NCBI GenBank assembly: GCA_014801225.1
Contig: JAAVEO010000010.1
Coordinates: 2,935 to 66,934 of the forward strand
Length of the DNA stretch: 64,000 nt
Direction: 5' to 3'
From: Bacteroides sp.
GTDB taxonomy: Bacteria; Bacteroidota; Bacteroidia; Bacteroidales; Muribaculaceae
Shown one piece after another: positions 12,085 through 21,350 of the stretch (positions are counted from its first letter, which is position 1; each line of letters begins with the position of its first letter). Under the pieces are notes generated by a model that saw nothing but the letters and a program-made list of their open reading frames with translations, was not told where the DNA came from and searched no databases. Position numbers and translations under genes: made by a program.

Positions 12085-12864
12085 CTATTGTCGTGTGGTG
12101 TATTTATTCCCGTCCCAATGATAGGTTACACCTGCGGGACGGAGATAGGGCTTGATAATATCGAAGTCCTCCTGCGTCATATATTTTCCTACGGTGAGAT
12201 GTCCGTTGAGGCTGGTATTGTCGGGGGAAGCCTCGAATTCATAGGTGGGGAATGCTATGACCTGCTCCAACTCTTTGAACGATACGGGAGCGTCTTTCGG
12301 AATATCGAGAAAATCTTTCAAATCGGGATATTTGAAGTATTTTGTACGCTCGAGTTGTGTGAGTTCGGGGGTGAAGAATCGGATATCGGAGTCACCGGCG
12401 GCATTTTCGCCCCCAATAGAGTAGACAGTCATTACGATCTCCCCTTTCTTATAGGGGAGCATACGCACCTCGAGAGTGGAGACAGAGGATATCCTTACTT
12501 TCAGATAATCCGGCCCGGCGGCTATAAGTTCCGATACTCCTCCCATCACATTCGGTGCCTGCCAGATGGAATCGGCATCAATATAGGAAAGCATATCGAG
12601 TCGTTGTGTGCGTGGCAATATATCCAGCACCCCGACAGGGAGATTCACAAATACCGATCTGGCATCAGTATTCTTTTCGCCTGGAGCGGCTATCTCATAA
12701 TCCGCGCCCGGAAGAATAGTGTCTCCGGCTTCCACGGATATAGACGCTTCGACAGAGGTGGATACGTCGTCCGGCCGAGACTCCGTTTGGCCTGCCATCG
12801 GGATAGCGGCCAATATAAGAATCCCTGCCGGAAGAAGAGATATGATTCGGCTCCTCATCATCAT
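12085..12864 (-). CDS. DUF3256-like exported protein
   Basis: Signal peptide; 'LPVGVLDILPRTQRLDMLSYIDADS' pattern of Bacteroidales DUF3256 proteins. Confidence 0.65.
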   Translation of the reverse strand: MMMRSRIISLLPAGILILAAIPMAGQTESRPDDVSTSVEASISVEAGDTILPGADYEIAAPGEKNTDARSVFVNLPVGVLDILPRTQRLDMLSYIDADSIWQAPNVMGGVSELIAAGPDYLKVRISSVSTLEVRMLPYKKGEIVMTVYSIGGENAAGDSDIRFFTPELTQLERTKYFKYPDLKDFLDIPKDAPVSFKELEQVIAFPTYEFEASPDNTSLNGHLTVGKYMTQEDFDIIKPYLRPAGVTYHWDGNKYTTRQ

Positions 12865-14738
12865 TTTTTCTTGATAAAGATGTCGTAGTTTCCGTTATAT
12901 TCGGGACGCGAGGATTTCTTTCCTTTCACTTCCTTTTTCTCCTTTTTTGCTTTCTTCTCCTTCTTGGGCTTTTCGCTCTTTTCACTCTTGGAGCTCTTTG
13001 CGCGCTTCTTGGCCGGACGGTCGGAGTAGCTGTCGCGGTCGCGTTTGCGGCGGTCGCGGGCATCGGCCGAGTAGTCGCGGTCGGTAGCTACTTCACAGCG
13101 GAGGGATGTGCCGAAGAAATCTGCATGGCGAAGAGCGTCGATCACCTTACGTGCATCATCCTTTTTAACATCGAAGAGCGTATAATCCGGGAGAAGATCG
13201 ATTCGGCCGATATCGGGCTTCGAACCGACTACACTGCGATTGATAAGCTCCATAAGATTGCCGGGGAAGAAGCCCTGCTTTTTGCCTACGTTCACCATCA
13301 GACGCTCGTAACCGGGATCGGCTTCACGGCGGTCTTTATCGCGCTTGGCGCTCCGGCGCTTCCCGTCACTGTCGGAATCCGCTCCTTTGTTGGAGGCATT
13401 AAGGTCGATATCCGGCATATTCTGGTAGTAAGCCAGAAGACGGTTGAACTCCAATGACAACACACGTTTGAGAAGGTCTTCTTCCGAAAGCCATTCCAAT
13501 TTTTTTCGTACGCCGGGGAGATATTTGTTGATCTCCTCCTCGTTCACTTCCACACGCTCCAGACGGTCGGCGAGATTGTATAGCTGCTTCTCTATGATAT
13601 GTTCTGGAGTAGGTACCTTGCGGTATTCGAATTCCTTGCCTATCTTCTTCTCGATGAGGCGCAGACGGCTTTTCTCGCGAGAGTGGATAATGGCTACGGA
13701 TACACCGGTTTTATTGGCACGTCCCGTACGTCCGGAACGATGGGTATATACCGCTACATCATCGGGTAATCCATAATTTATGACGTGGGTAAGATCGTCC
13801 ACGTCAAGACCGCGGGCCGCCACATCGGTTGCTACAAGAAGTTGTGTGACATGATCGCGGAATTTCTTCATCGCCAGGTCGCGCTGCTGTTGTGAAAGGT
13901 CGCCGTGGAGACAGTCGGCGTTATAGCCGTCGGCTATGAGTTTGTCGGCGATCTCCTGAGTCTCCTTACGGGTGCGGCAGAAGATGATGCCGTAAATATC
14001 GGGATTGTTGTCGGCTACACGTTTGAGGCATAGATATTTGTCGTGAGCCTTCACCATGTAGTAGATATGCTTCACATTCTTGGAGCCCTCGTTGCGCCCG
14101 CCGGCTACGAATTCCACGGGATTATGCATGAAGTCCTTCGATATTTCAGCGATTTCCCGTGGCATAGTGGCGGAGAACATCAGCATCTTGCGCTCTTCGG
14201 GCACATGGGTGAGTATCTGCTTGATATCATCGATGAAGCCCATATTGAGCATTTCATCAGCTTCGTCGAGAATTACGGTATGTACGTTTTTCAGGTCTAC
14301 CTCTCCACGGCGTATAAGGTCGATAAGACGTCCGGGAGTAGCCACAATTACTTGTACGCCTCCACGCAATGTGCGGATCTGGCTTTCTATACTTGAACCT
14401 CCGTATACCGGGAGAATCTTGAGGCCGTCAATATATTTGGAGAAGTCGGCGAGGTCACCGGCGATCTGAAGACATAATTCACGGGTAGGGGCTATAATCA
14501 ACGCCTGAGGTTCGCGCAGGGCTACATCGATACGCTGCAGCACGGGGAGACCGAACGCGGCGGTTTTGCCTGTACCGGTCTGCGCAAGACCCACAACGTC
14601 GCCGTCTTTTTCAAGAAGGTGCGGAATCACCATCTCTTGAATAGGCATCGGATGCTCGAATCCCATCTCCTCGATGGCCTTGAGCAAATCAGGCTGTACG
14701 CCGAGGTCTTCAAATCTTTTCATTTCTTTTTCTTCCAT
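12861..14738 (-). CDS. DEAD-box ATP-dependent RNA helicase (DeaD/CshA-like) with basic C-terminal tail
   Basis: Motifs AQTGTGKT, DEAD, SAT, HRSGRTGR; DbpA/RRM-like C-terminal domain. Confidence 0.93.
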   Translation of the reverse strand: MEEKEMKRFEDLGVQPDLLKAIEEMGFEHPMPIQEMVIPHLLEKDGDVVGLAQTGTGKTAAFGLPVLQRIDVALREPQALIIAPTRELCLQIAGDLADFSKYIDGLKILPVYGGSSIESQIRTLRGGVQVIVATPGRLIDLIRRGEVDLKNVHTVILDEADEMLNMGFIDDIKQILTHVPEERKMLMFSATMPREIAEISKDFMHNPVEFVAGGRNEGSKNVKHIYYMVKAHDKYLCLKRVADNNPDIYGIIFCRTRKETQEIADKLIADGYNADCLHGDLSQQQRDLAMKKFRDHVTQLLVATDVAARGLDVDDLTHVINYGLPDDVAVYTHRSGRTGRANKTGVSVAIIHSREKSRLRLIEKKIGKEFEYRKVPTPEHIIEKQLYNLADRLERVEVNEEEINKYLPGVRKKLEWLSEEDLLKRVLSLEFNRLLAYYQNMPDIDLNASNKGADSDSDGKRRSAKRDKDRREADPGYERLMVNVGKKQGFFPGNLMELINRSVVGSKPDIGRIDLLPDYTLFDVKKDDARKVIDALRHADFFGTSLRCEVATDRDYSADARDRRKRDRDSYSDRPAKKRAKSSKSEKSEKPKKEKKAKKEKKEVKGKKSSRPEYNGNYDIFIKKK

Positions 14739-14752
14739 AATTATTATGTTGA

Positions 14753-14795
14753 GGGCGTTATATACATTGTTTTCTTTACAATGTATATAACGCCC
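14753..14795 (-). promoter_or_regulatory. Perfect 18-bp inverted repeat (7-nt loop) just upstream of the helicase start codon
   Basis: GGGCGTTATATACATTGT-TTTCTTT-ACAATGTATATAACGCCC; base pairing checked by eye. Confidence 0.8.
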
Positions 14796-14872
14796 GCTGA
14801 CGTGCCCCTGTTCATAAGGGGGGTATACGGGTCTGCAAAGTTAGTCAAAAACTTGCAGACTGCCAACTCGGA

Positions 14873-16909
14873 TTATTTGATCACGACTTTGCGTGTCTCA
14901 GTGCCGCTGCGGCGGATGTATAGGCCCGGTGCCGGTGTGCCGGATATGCGACGTCCCTGAAGATCGAAGTATTCGGCTTCCGATCCTTCAGCTCCGATAG
15001 TTCCGACGGAAGACTCTTCGCGGGTACCTACTTTAATTGGATACGTGCGGCTTACGGGTTCATCAGTGTAGTCGGTAATGTATATTTCGTAATTGCCGGC
15101 TTCAAGATCGATGGTAGTGGTGAAGTCTACGAATTCGAGCATGAAAGGATCGATATTCGCTTCTACGGGAATTCTGAGGAGCTCCTCTTGTGTGGCAGGG
15201 TCTATGACGTGCATACGCAGATATCCGTTATATCCGCTTTCTCCCGTAGTGACATCAAGTTTTACGGGAGCCGCAAGATTTGGATAGAACTTCGGAGGAA
15301 GGAGTATATTGGTCACCTCTATCACGGGAAGCATTGTGTACCCTTCATTTGATAACTCCATTTCGTTATCCTCGTTGATTATCATAGTGATGCTCTGACG
15401 GTCGCCGTTGCGTACGGGAATTATCTGAGCAGGGATATCTTCGTTCTCGAAGCCAATGTATATGTTATATTTGCCGGGTTCGAGACGGGGGACGAAAACG
15501 GTGACAAAGGATGTGCCGGAAACCCAAGTTCGGGTGCCCATACCTTTGATTTGTATATCTCCGTAAGGATACCAACCTACCTCATCGCCATATTCATCGG
15601 TGATGAAGACTCCGATTTTACCTGTGATATCGTCTACGATGTTGCCATAGAGAGCCCCATCTCTGAATATTATGCGTGCTACAGTGCCTTCTTCATCCGA
15701 CGATTGTAATTCATATACTCCCACATCTCCTTTTATATAAAGGGGTGTGAGCTGGTATAGACCTTCGTCTTGTCCGGGAGGACAGAGGTGTACCACTGCA
15801 TCCTGATCCGTGTTGAAGGCACCGGCACCTCCTCCGATACCTACACCGGGAGGATTCAGGGCGGTCAGACGGAAGTAGCCGTCGCAGTAGCCGTTCCAGC
15901 CCCAGTTGATGTGGAACATATCGCCTGTGCGATAACCGTCAGCGATAAACTCGTGACCTCCGGCCGGACCTACACCTGAGTAGGTGACGGGACGCCCGGC
16001 TGCCATTTCATCATAGATGAGCTGCACCCATCTGGTGAGTGTGGTGAAGTCACGCTGTACGAAGCTGGTGACTTTGGAATATCCGAAGTATTTACGATAA
16101 GCGTGTGGGATTCGAAGTGCGATAGCACCGGTAGCCTCCGGAGAATAGTTGCTGTTTACCGACATTCCGCAGGCTGTCATGAGGGTTGCCACAGCTTCTG
16201 CTTGTTCGGGGGTGTAGCCATCTAAATAAGAGTCAAGCATATTGTCCCATTGGAATGTGGTGGCGCCGAAGTCAAATTCGCGGGGAAGACCATTATCCGC
16301 GTATCGGTTCTCTCCAAATCCGGTCTCCGGATAATTGAAGTGCTTCATGGCTTGAGCCATAGCGGTGGCCACACACCCTGTTACGCATATATCATCGTAT
16401 GTTCTGGGACAAAGTTCGTTGTAAGGACTATCCTGAGCCCATTTGGTATGCACGAAAGGTTCGATATTCTCTTTCCCCGCTTGCAGGCGCGTCTTACGCG
16501 GAGCTGGGTCGGCGGCTGCCGCGGCTTTTATCTCGTCGCGGTTTTCAAGATACCAGTCGATCTCGCGTACATATTCTCCCATCCACCATTTTACATTTGA
16601 GGGAAGGGCATCTACTGAGAAGAATCCGTTATCCACATCTGCGAGCACAAGAGGAAGTTCGTCATCGGCTGAGAGGATGAGGAAACCTCCCTGAGGTTTG
16701 TTGTAGACGTAGTAAGCGGGGGCCGAGAGATCGGTAGTGTTGGCAGTATATGTCAGCACCGGAGCACCTCCGGTGGAGGGCGCTTTCCATGCTGAGGACT
16801 GCATGGCTTGACGCAAAGCTTCTTGCGGAGTGATTGTCTCGGCTGCAAGCGGAAGTGCACATATTACCGCTGCCATTCCCGGCAGGAGTGTGCGTATAGA
16901 AGTTTTCAT
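14873..16909 (-). CDS. C10 (streptopain-like) family peptidase with C-terminal T9SS-like sorting sequence
   Basis: 'CVTGCVATAMAQAMKHFNYPETG' catalytic Cys region and 'GGHEFIADGYRTGDMFHINWGWNG' catalytic His region; C-term 'AEYFDLQGRRISGTPAPGLYIRRSGTETRKVVIK'. Confidence 0.9.
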   Translation of the reverse strand: MKTSIRTLLPGMAAVICALPLAAETITPQEALRQAMQSSAWKAPSTGGAPVLTYTANTTDLSAPAYYVYNKPQGGFLILSADDELPLVLADVDNGFFSVDALPSNVKWWMGEYVREIDWYLENRDEIKAAAAADPAPRKTRLQAGKENIEPFVHTKWAQDSPYNELCPRTYDDICVTGCVATAMAQAMKHFNYPETGFGENRYADNGLPREFDFGATTFQWDNMLDSYLDGYTPEQAEAVATLMTACGMSVNSNYSPEATGAIALRIPHAYRKYFGYSKVTSFVQRDFTTLTRWVQLIYDEMAAGRPVTYSGVGPAGGHEFIADGYRTGDMFHINWGWNGYCDGYFRLTALNPPGVGIGGGAGAFNTDQDAVVHLCPPGQDEGLYQLTPLYIKGDVGVYELQSSDEEGTVARIIFRDGALYGNIVDDITGKIGVFITDEYGDEVGWYPYGDIQIKGMGTRTWVSGTSFVTVFVPRLEPGKYNIYIGFENEDIPAQIIPVRNGDRQSITMIINEDNEMELSNEGYTMLPVIEVTNILLPPKFYPNLAAPVKLDVTTGESGYNGYLRMHVIDPATQEELLRIPVEANIDPFMLEFVDFTTTIDLEAGNYEIYITDYTDEPVSRTYPIKVGTREESSVGTIGAEGSEAEYFDLQGRRISGTPAPGLYIRRSGTETRKVVIK

Positions 16910-16978
16910 GATTTTTGATAGAGTGATATGGTTTTAGTGTCAATAAGAAGTCAAATGCTTCTTTAAGGTATATGTGAA

Positions 16979-17019
16979 GTTGTCAAACCTTATTTTGAGA
17001 GAAAATAAGGTTTGACAAC
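16979..17019. repeat. Perfect 18-bp inverted repeat, related to the one at 26083
   Basis: GTTGTCAAACCTTATTTT-gagag-AAAATAAGGTTTGACAAC. Confidence 0.85.
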
Positions 17020-17032
17020 AAGTGTTTCGGTA

Positions 17033-18679
17033 TTATTTCTTGATGAGGAAATGGTCGCCGGTCTCTTTTACGATATTCTCGTAGTATTTCTGATCATAAC
17101 CAGGGAAGTCGGGATAGAGAGGCAGTCCATATTCATTCTTCATGAAGTTGCCGTCGGCATCCACCTTTTTCATGTTTCCGTCCATGAAGCGAACGAGCAG
17201 ATAAGTGCCGAGGTCGCGATAACGGTCTGTGGCTTCCTTGGCGATGGCTGCGCCTTCGGCATTCATCTCCTTTACAAGTGTGTTCATGTCTCCCCGGTTG
17301 GCAAGCTCCGCATAGTGGGCTTCGGTAGCGGGACGTGTGCTTTGGTATTTCCCTTCGAGCTCGCCCTGTACTTTGCGGATATCGGGAATCATGAGGTCGT
17401 AGCGGTTGTAAGCCTGATTGGCCACCCAATTGGTCATCCAGAAGTTGGCATTCCAGTCGAAGGTGTTGATGTCGCCTTCGGCAAGCTGGGAGGGCACTTC
17501 CGTCATGGCGCAATAGAAAGGCATGTAGACGGTGGTGTTAGTGTCGTCAGTACCAAACCAAAGTACGCCGCCTACGGGGTCGGGGAGCCAATCGCGGCTC
17601 TGGCTTACGAAGCTCCAGCCTGTCTGCTGAGTGGCTATGGCACGCTCGTTGCAGTAAGTTTTGCCATCCACTTCAAAATCCATAGGACGCCAGCGATAGG
17701 GCACATGATTGGGGCCGGCGCCGATATCGGAGGTCATCTCCAGAGGTGTGCCTTCGAAATGGTCGCGCATGCTTTCCTGCATCTCGGCGAGACTTACCTT
17801 ACGGTCGGGCACGATATAGAGGGGCATCGGTTCGTCGGATTCTCCCACTACCCATGTGTAGTAGCTGTCTGTTTCGGGTTTGAAGCGGCGGAAGTAGCTC
17901 CACACTCGGCCATCGCATCCGCGACGTGTATCGGCAGGATGGTCGGCGTATGCATCGGCGAATGAGAAGTCTTCATCCTTACCGGAGAAATATCCGCGCT
18001 TGCGTGCGAAGGATATCATATCCTTCGAATACATCACGTTCTCTTTGTCTTTGAGGTTTACCTTGCGGATACGCGGCTCGTTGGCATGGCCGGAGATGGC
18101 GTCATCGGGTATGCGTACTGCAATCCATACCGCTCCCTTTTCAGCGCCTTTGCCGATCAGCTCAAGCACCCATACTTCATTCTTATCGGCTATGGAGAAG
18201 GATTCTCCTGAACTGGCGTAGCCGTATTTCTCTACCAGGGAGGTCATCTCTTTGATTGCCTCGCGGGCTGTCTTGCTACGCTCGAGGGCTATCTGTATAA
18301 GAGAGCCGTAGTCAATCATGGCTTGCCCGGTAGTGTCTACCAGTTCTTCACGTCCTCCCCATGTGGATTCTCCGATAGCCACCTGATGCTCATTGATATT
18401 TCCCACTACATTATATGTATGTGCGGGCTGCGGAATCTCTCCGAGATGTTTCCCGGAATCCCAGTCTACCACCTGACGCATTTCACCCGGTTTGTGATCT
18501 GCGGCGGGAGTGTGCGACAGCATTCCATAGAGGGAATGGGAGTCGGCGGCATAAGTCACCATCACCGATCCGTCGGCTGAGGCTTTTTTGCCTGCTATGA
18601 GATTTGTACACGCCAATGCGTTGAAGCCGCAAGTGGTGGCTAAGGCTGCAAGAGGGAGTGTCAGATATTTTCTGTTCAT
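17033..18679 (-). CDS. C69 family dipeptidase
   Basis: Mature N-term 'CTNLIAGKKASADGSVMVTYAADSH' (N-terminal nucleophile Cys) typical of PepD/C69. Confidence 0.9.
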   Translation of the reverse strand: MNRKYLTLPLAALATTCGFNALACTNLIAGKKASADGSVMVTYAADSHSLYGMLSHTPAADHKPGEMRQVVDWDSGKHLGEIPQPAHTYNVVGNINEHQVAIGESTWGGREELVDTTGQAMIDYGSLIQIALERSKTAREAIKEMTSLVEKYGYASSGESFSIADKNEVWVLELIGKGAEKGAVWIAVRIPDDAISGHANEPRIRKVNLKDKENVMYSKDMISFARKRGYFSGKDEDFSFADAYADHPADTRRGCDGRVWSYFRRFKPETDSYYTWVVGESDEPMPLYIVPDRKVSLAEMQESMRDHFEGTPLEMTSDIGAGPNHVPYRWRPMDFEVDGKTYCNERAIATQQTGWSFVSQSRDWLPDPVGGVLWFGTDDTNTTVYMPFYCAMTEVPSQLAEGDINTFDWNANFWMTNWVANQAYNRYDLMIPDIRKVQGELEGKYQSTRPATEAHYAELANRGDMNTLVKEMNAEGAAIAKEATDRYRDLGTYLLVRFMDGNMKKVDADGNFMKNEYGLPLYPDFPGYDQKYYENIVKETGDHFLIKK

Positions 18680-18818
18680 TCTGAAAATAGGATGTCAGGT
18701 TAATTTGAATGTGGTTTCAGATTTTAGGGTTGAAGTTGCGTGCAACTTCTATAAATCTGCACGAAATTACGAAATCCCCGTCAACTTTGCAAGTTTTAGA
18801 TGAATTTTTACATCTTCC

Positions 18819-21053
18819 TTAACGCGGAATGGCTTTGAGTACGGTGGGGCGGTGGCTTGAACCGTCTCCGGTACGAGCGGAGATAAGAAGCATTTGTCCG
18901 CTTAAATGAGAAAGGTCGATTTCACTGTCGGTAGTGGCGGCAGTCTGTTGGAGCATACGTCCTTGAGTGTCGGCGATCGTTATGATAAGTTGGTCATCAG
19001 CAGGATTGAAGATAAGCAGTCTGCCTCCCTTCATTTCCAAAACGGGGAGAGGGTTGACGGCATCTATCGAGTCTACCGATACATTTCTCAGTACCATCTT
19101 GAGGCCTTCGTAAGCGTCAAACCATCCTTGGCCGTGGCGCGGATTATCGGGATCGGGTACGTCTGTATGATTGGTGGAGGCTATGATACGCTTCACGTCG
19201 GATATTGTAAGGGTAGGGTCTGCCTCAAGCCATGTGGCGAGAAATCCGGCTACATAGGGGCTTGACATGGAGGTGCCGCCATCGGGTTGCCAATACCATG
19301 TTTTATTCTCCGTTCGGGAGATCGCGCATACATCCTCCATGTAGTTGGGATTGGCTGCGAGGAAGGGTGCCGAGCCGGCTGAAACTACGATAAAGCCCGG
19401 GGCGACCGTATGAGGATACACTCTTCCGTCAAGAAGAGTAGCATAGCTGGAGTTGACGTTTACCGTCCCTTCGTCATAGTCTCCTTTCAGACCTCCGGTA
19501 GCGAGAGGATATGAGCGTCGGGTGGTATGCATTCCCACGCAGAGCACGTTGTGACCCGTAGCAAGGTCACTGATTGAGAATGACGATCCGGGTGCGGGAC
19601 TTCCGGGTATCTGACGCAGACGTGAGTAGGAACCGTCGGTAAAGACATCTGCTCGTTGTCCCGGTTCTCCTTCCACCAGAAATCCTATATTATACCGAGC
19701 CCAGGGCCCGGCATCGCTCTCTGTGGTGGTGTGTAGGTCATAGAGTAGTGAAAGGTTATAGCGTCCGTTTTCCGAATTGATACCCCCCTCTGCATATATC
19801 CATCCCTCATAGTATCGGCGGAATTCAGCATCGGCCTCTTCAAATCCACGGGGATTCTCAAGCGTACTCACTCCCCATTCCCGGCCTGAGTGAAGATCTA
19901 TGGTCGGAAAGCGATAGATTATTTCGGAGATGGTCTCGTCATAAACCACCGGAGTCAGGCGCAGGCTCCGCATGTCGGCGCTCCAGATATCTGTCATTCC
20001 TTGTATGTCGAATTGATTCCATTTGTAATTATGGATGCGTTGTCCATAGGAGCGGTTCTCTTCAGTGAAATTAAGTGTCACGGAATTGGAATGTCCTTCG
20101 TTCCCTTCGTTGCCGGCTGAGAGGCATATCAATGCTTCCTCTCCGAGCATATCAAGGTATTGGGAGAAGAGGGAGGTGCCGTCATGCGGACCGGTATAAT
20201 TCCCCATTGAGAGATTCACTACAGCTGGTTTGCCTACTTCTCGGGCATATTCCAAAATATCTTCCACACCGGCCAGCAATCCTACATCGCTCAGCTGGGA
20301 GGTACTGATTACAATATCGGCTCCCGAAGCAATCCCTCCGTAGCCGAGGGAATCGTCGGCTCCTGTCAATATTCCGGCCACATGTGTTGCGTGGTAATGG
20401 GCGGTGGTGTCCGTGGTCCAGGAGATATACTCTTCGGGTGAACGCATATCGATGCGCTCTCCTTGAGCTTCTTTGTATTGAGTGATACGACGTACGCGGC
20501 TTTCTCCCGTGATAGGATCATGGAAAGCCGGGTGGGAGGGATCGAATCCGATGTCGCAGATACCTACCACTACTCCTTTGCCTGTGAATGCTTTCGGAAG
20601 ATTATCGCCGGTAAGTACACGGGAGGCTCCGTAAAATGCTTTTGCTTTGTCCAACGTGGGGCTGACGGTGCGTCCGATATCGATACGTGCGTTTCCGCCG
20701 TGCCCTTTGCGTGAATCATTTTCATCCGATTTGCGTGGCGATTTTTTTTCTATCTCTTCCCGCTCTTTGTTAGGAAGATAGGTAAGGGCAAGATTGCCAC
20801 GGCGTCGCAAGAGTATGCCTTCCTCTCCGAGTATCTCTTGAAGCTCATCCTCGGATGAGAATTTCACAATTGCAGGGAGAAACAGAGCATCATCTTCGGC
20901 TTCATACTCGTCGCCGCCCGGATGATATCCGGCAGGGAGGGAGGTTGCGTTGAGAGAGAGGGGGGAGAGAAGAAATCCGCCAAGAGTCAAAGCCACGATA
21001 CTCGCTATTCGAGGCAGAGAGGCGTAGATATTAAGGAGGAGATGTTTCATCAT
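18819..21053 (-). CDS. S8 family (subtilisin-like) serine peptidase, secreted
   Basis: 'VVGICDIGFDPSHPAF' (Asp), 'HATHVAGILTG' (His), 'GGTSMSSPYVAGFLA' (Ser); signal peptide; C-terminal T9SS-like domain. Confidence 0.92.
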   Translation of the reverse strand: MMKHLLLNIYASLPRIASIVALTLGGFLLSPLSLNATSLPAGYHPGGDEYEAEDDALFLPAIVKFSSEDELQEILGEEGILLRRRGNLALTYLPNKEREEIEKKSPRKSDENDSRKGHGGNARIDIGRTVSPTLDKAKAFYGASRVLTGDNLPKAFTGKGVVVGICDIGFDPSHPAFHDPITGESRVRRITQYKEAQGERIDMRSPEEYISWTTDTTAHYHATHVAGILTGADDSLGYGGIASGADIVISTSQLSDVGLLAGVEDILEYAREVGKPAVVNLSMGNYTGPHDGTSLFSQYLDMLGEEALICLSAGNEGNEGHSNSVTLNFTEENRSYGQRIHNYKWNQFDIQGMTDIWSADMRSLRLTPVVYDETISEIIYRFPTIDLHSGREWGVSTLENPRGFEEADAEFRRYYEGWIYAEGGINSENGRYNLSLLYDLHTTTESDAGPWARYNIGFLVEGEPGQRADVFTDGSYSRLRQIPGSPAPGSSFSISDLATGHNVLCVGMHTTRRSYPLATGGLKGDYDEGTVNVNSSYATLLDGRVYPHTVAPGFIVVSAGSAPFLAANPNYMEDVCAISRTENKTWYWQPDGGTSMSSPYVAGFLATWLEADPTLTISDVKRIIASTNHTDVPDPDNPRHGQGWFDAYEGLKMVLRNVSVDSIDAVNPLPVLEMKGGRLLIFNPADDQLIITIADTQGRMLQQTAATTDSEIDLSHLSGQMLLISARTGDGSSHRPTVLKAIPR

Positions 21054-21350
21054 TGAGAAAAAGGTTAGAAAGATAAAAAAGTATGAGTAGGTAGCCACCT
21101 ACAATAATTCCTATGTATTCATAACGGAAAAACTCTTGCGAAATTCCCTCCCGTCAGTTAATTATTATGGATAACCTCCGTATTCGTTTCACTCTTCAAA
21201 GATTGTTGAAAGCTAAGACTGCCAATGTCCGCGCTTTCGCCCTTTTGCTTCAATCGTTTAGCCGGCAATACTCCTACGCAAATCTTCCCCTCATCCGGGA
21301 AACATTTTGTTTAAACAAGATGCTTTGAGAATTTAAGGGATGAATATAAT

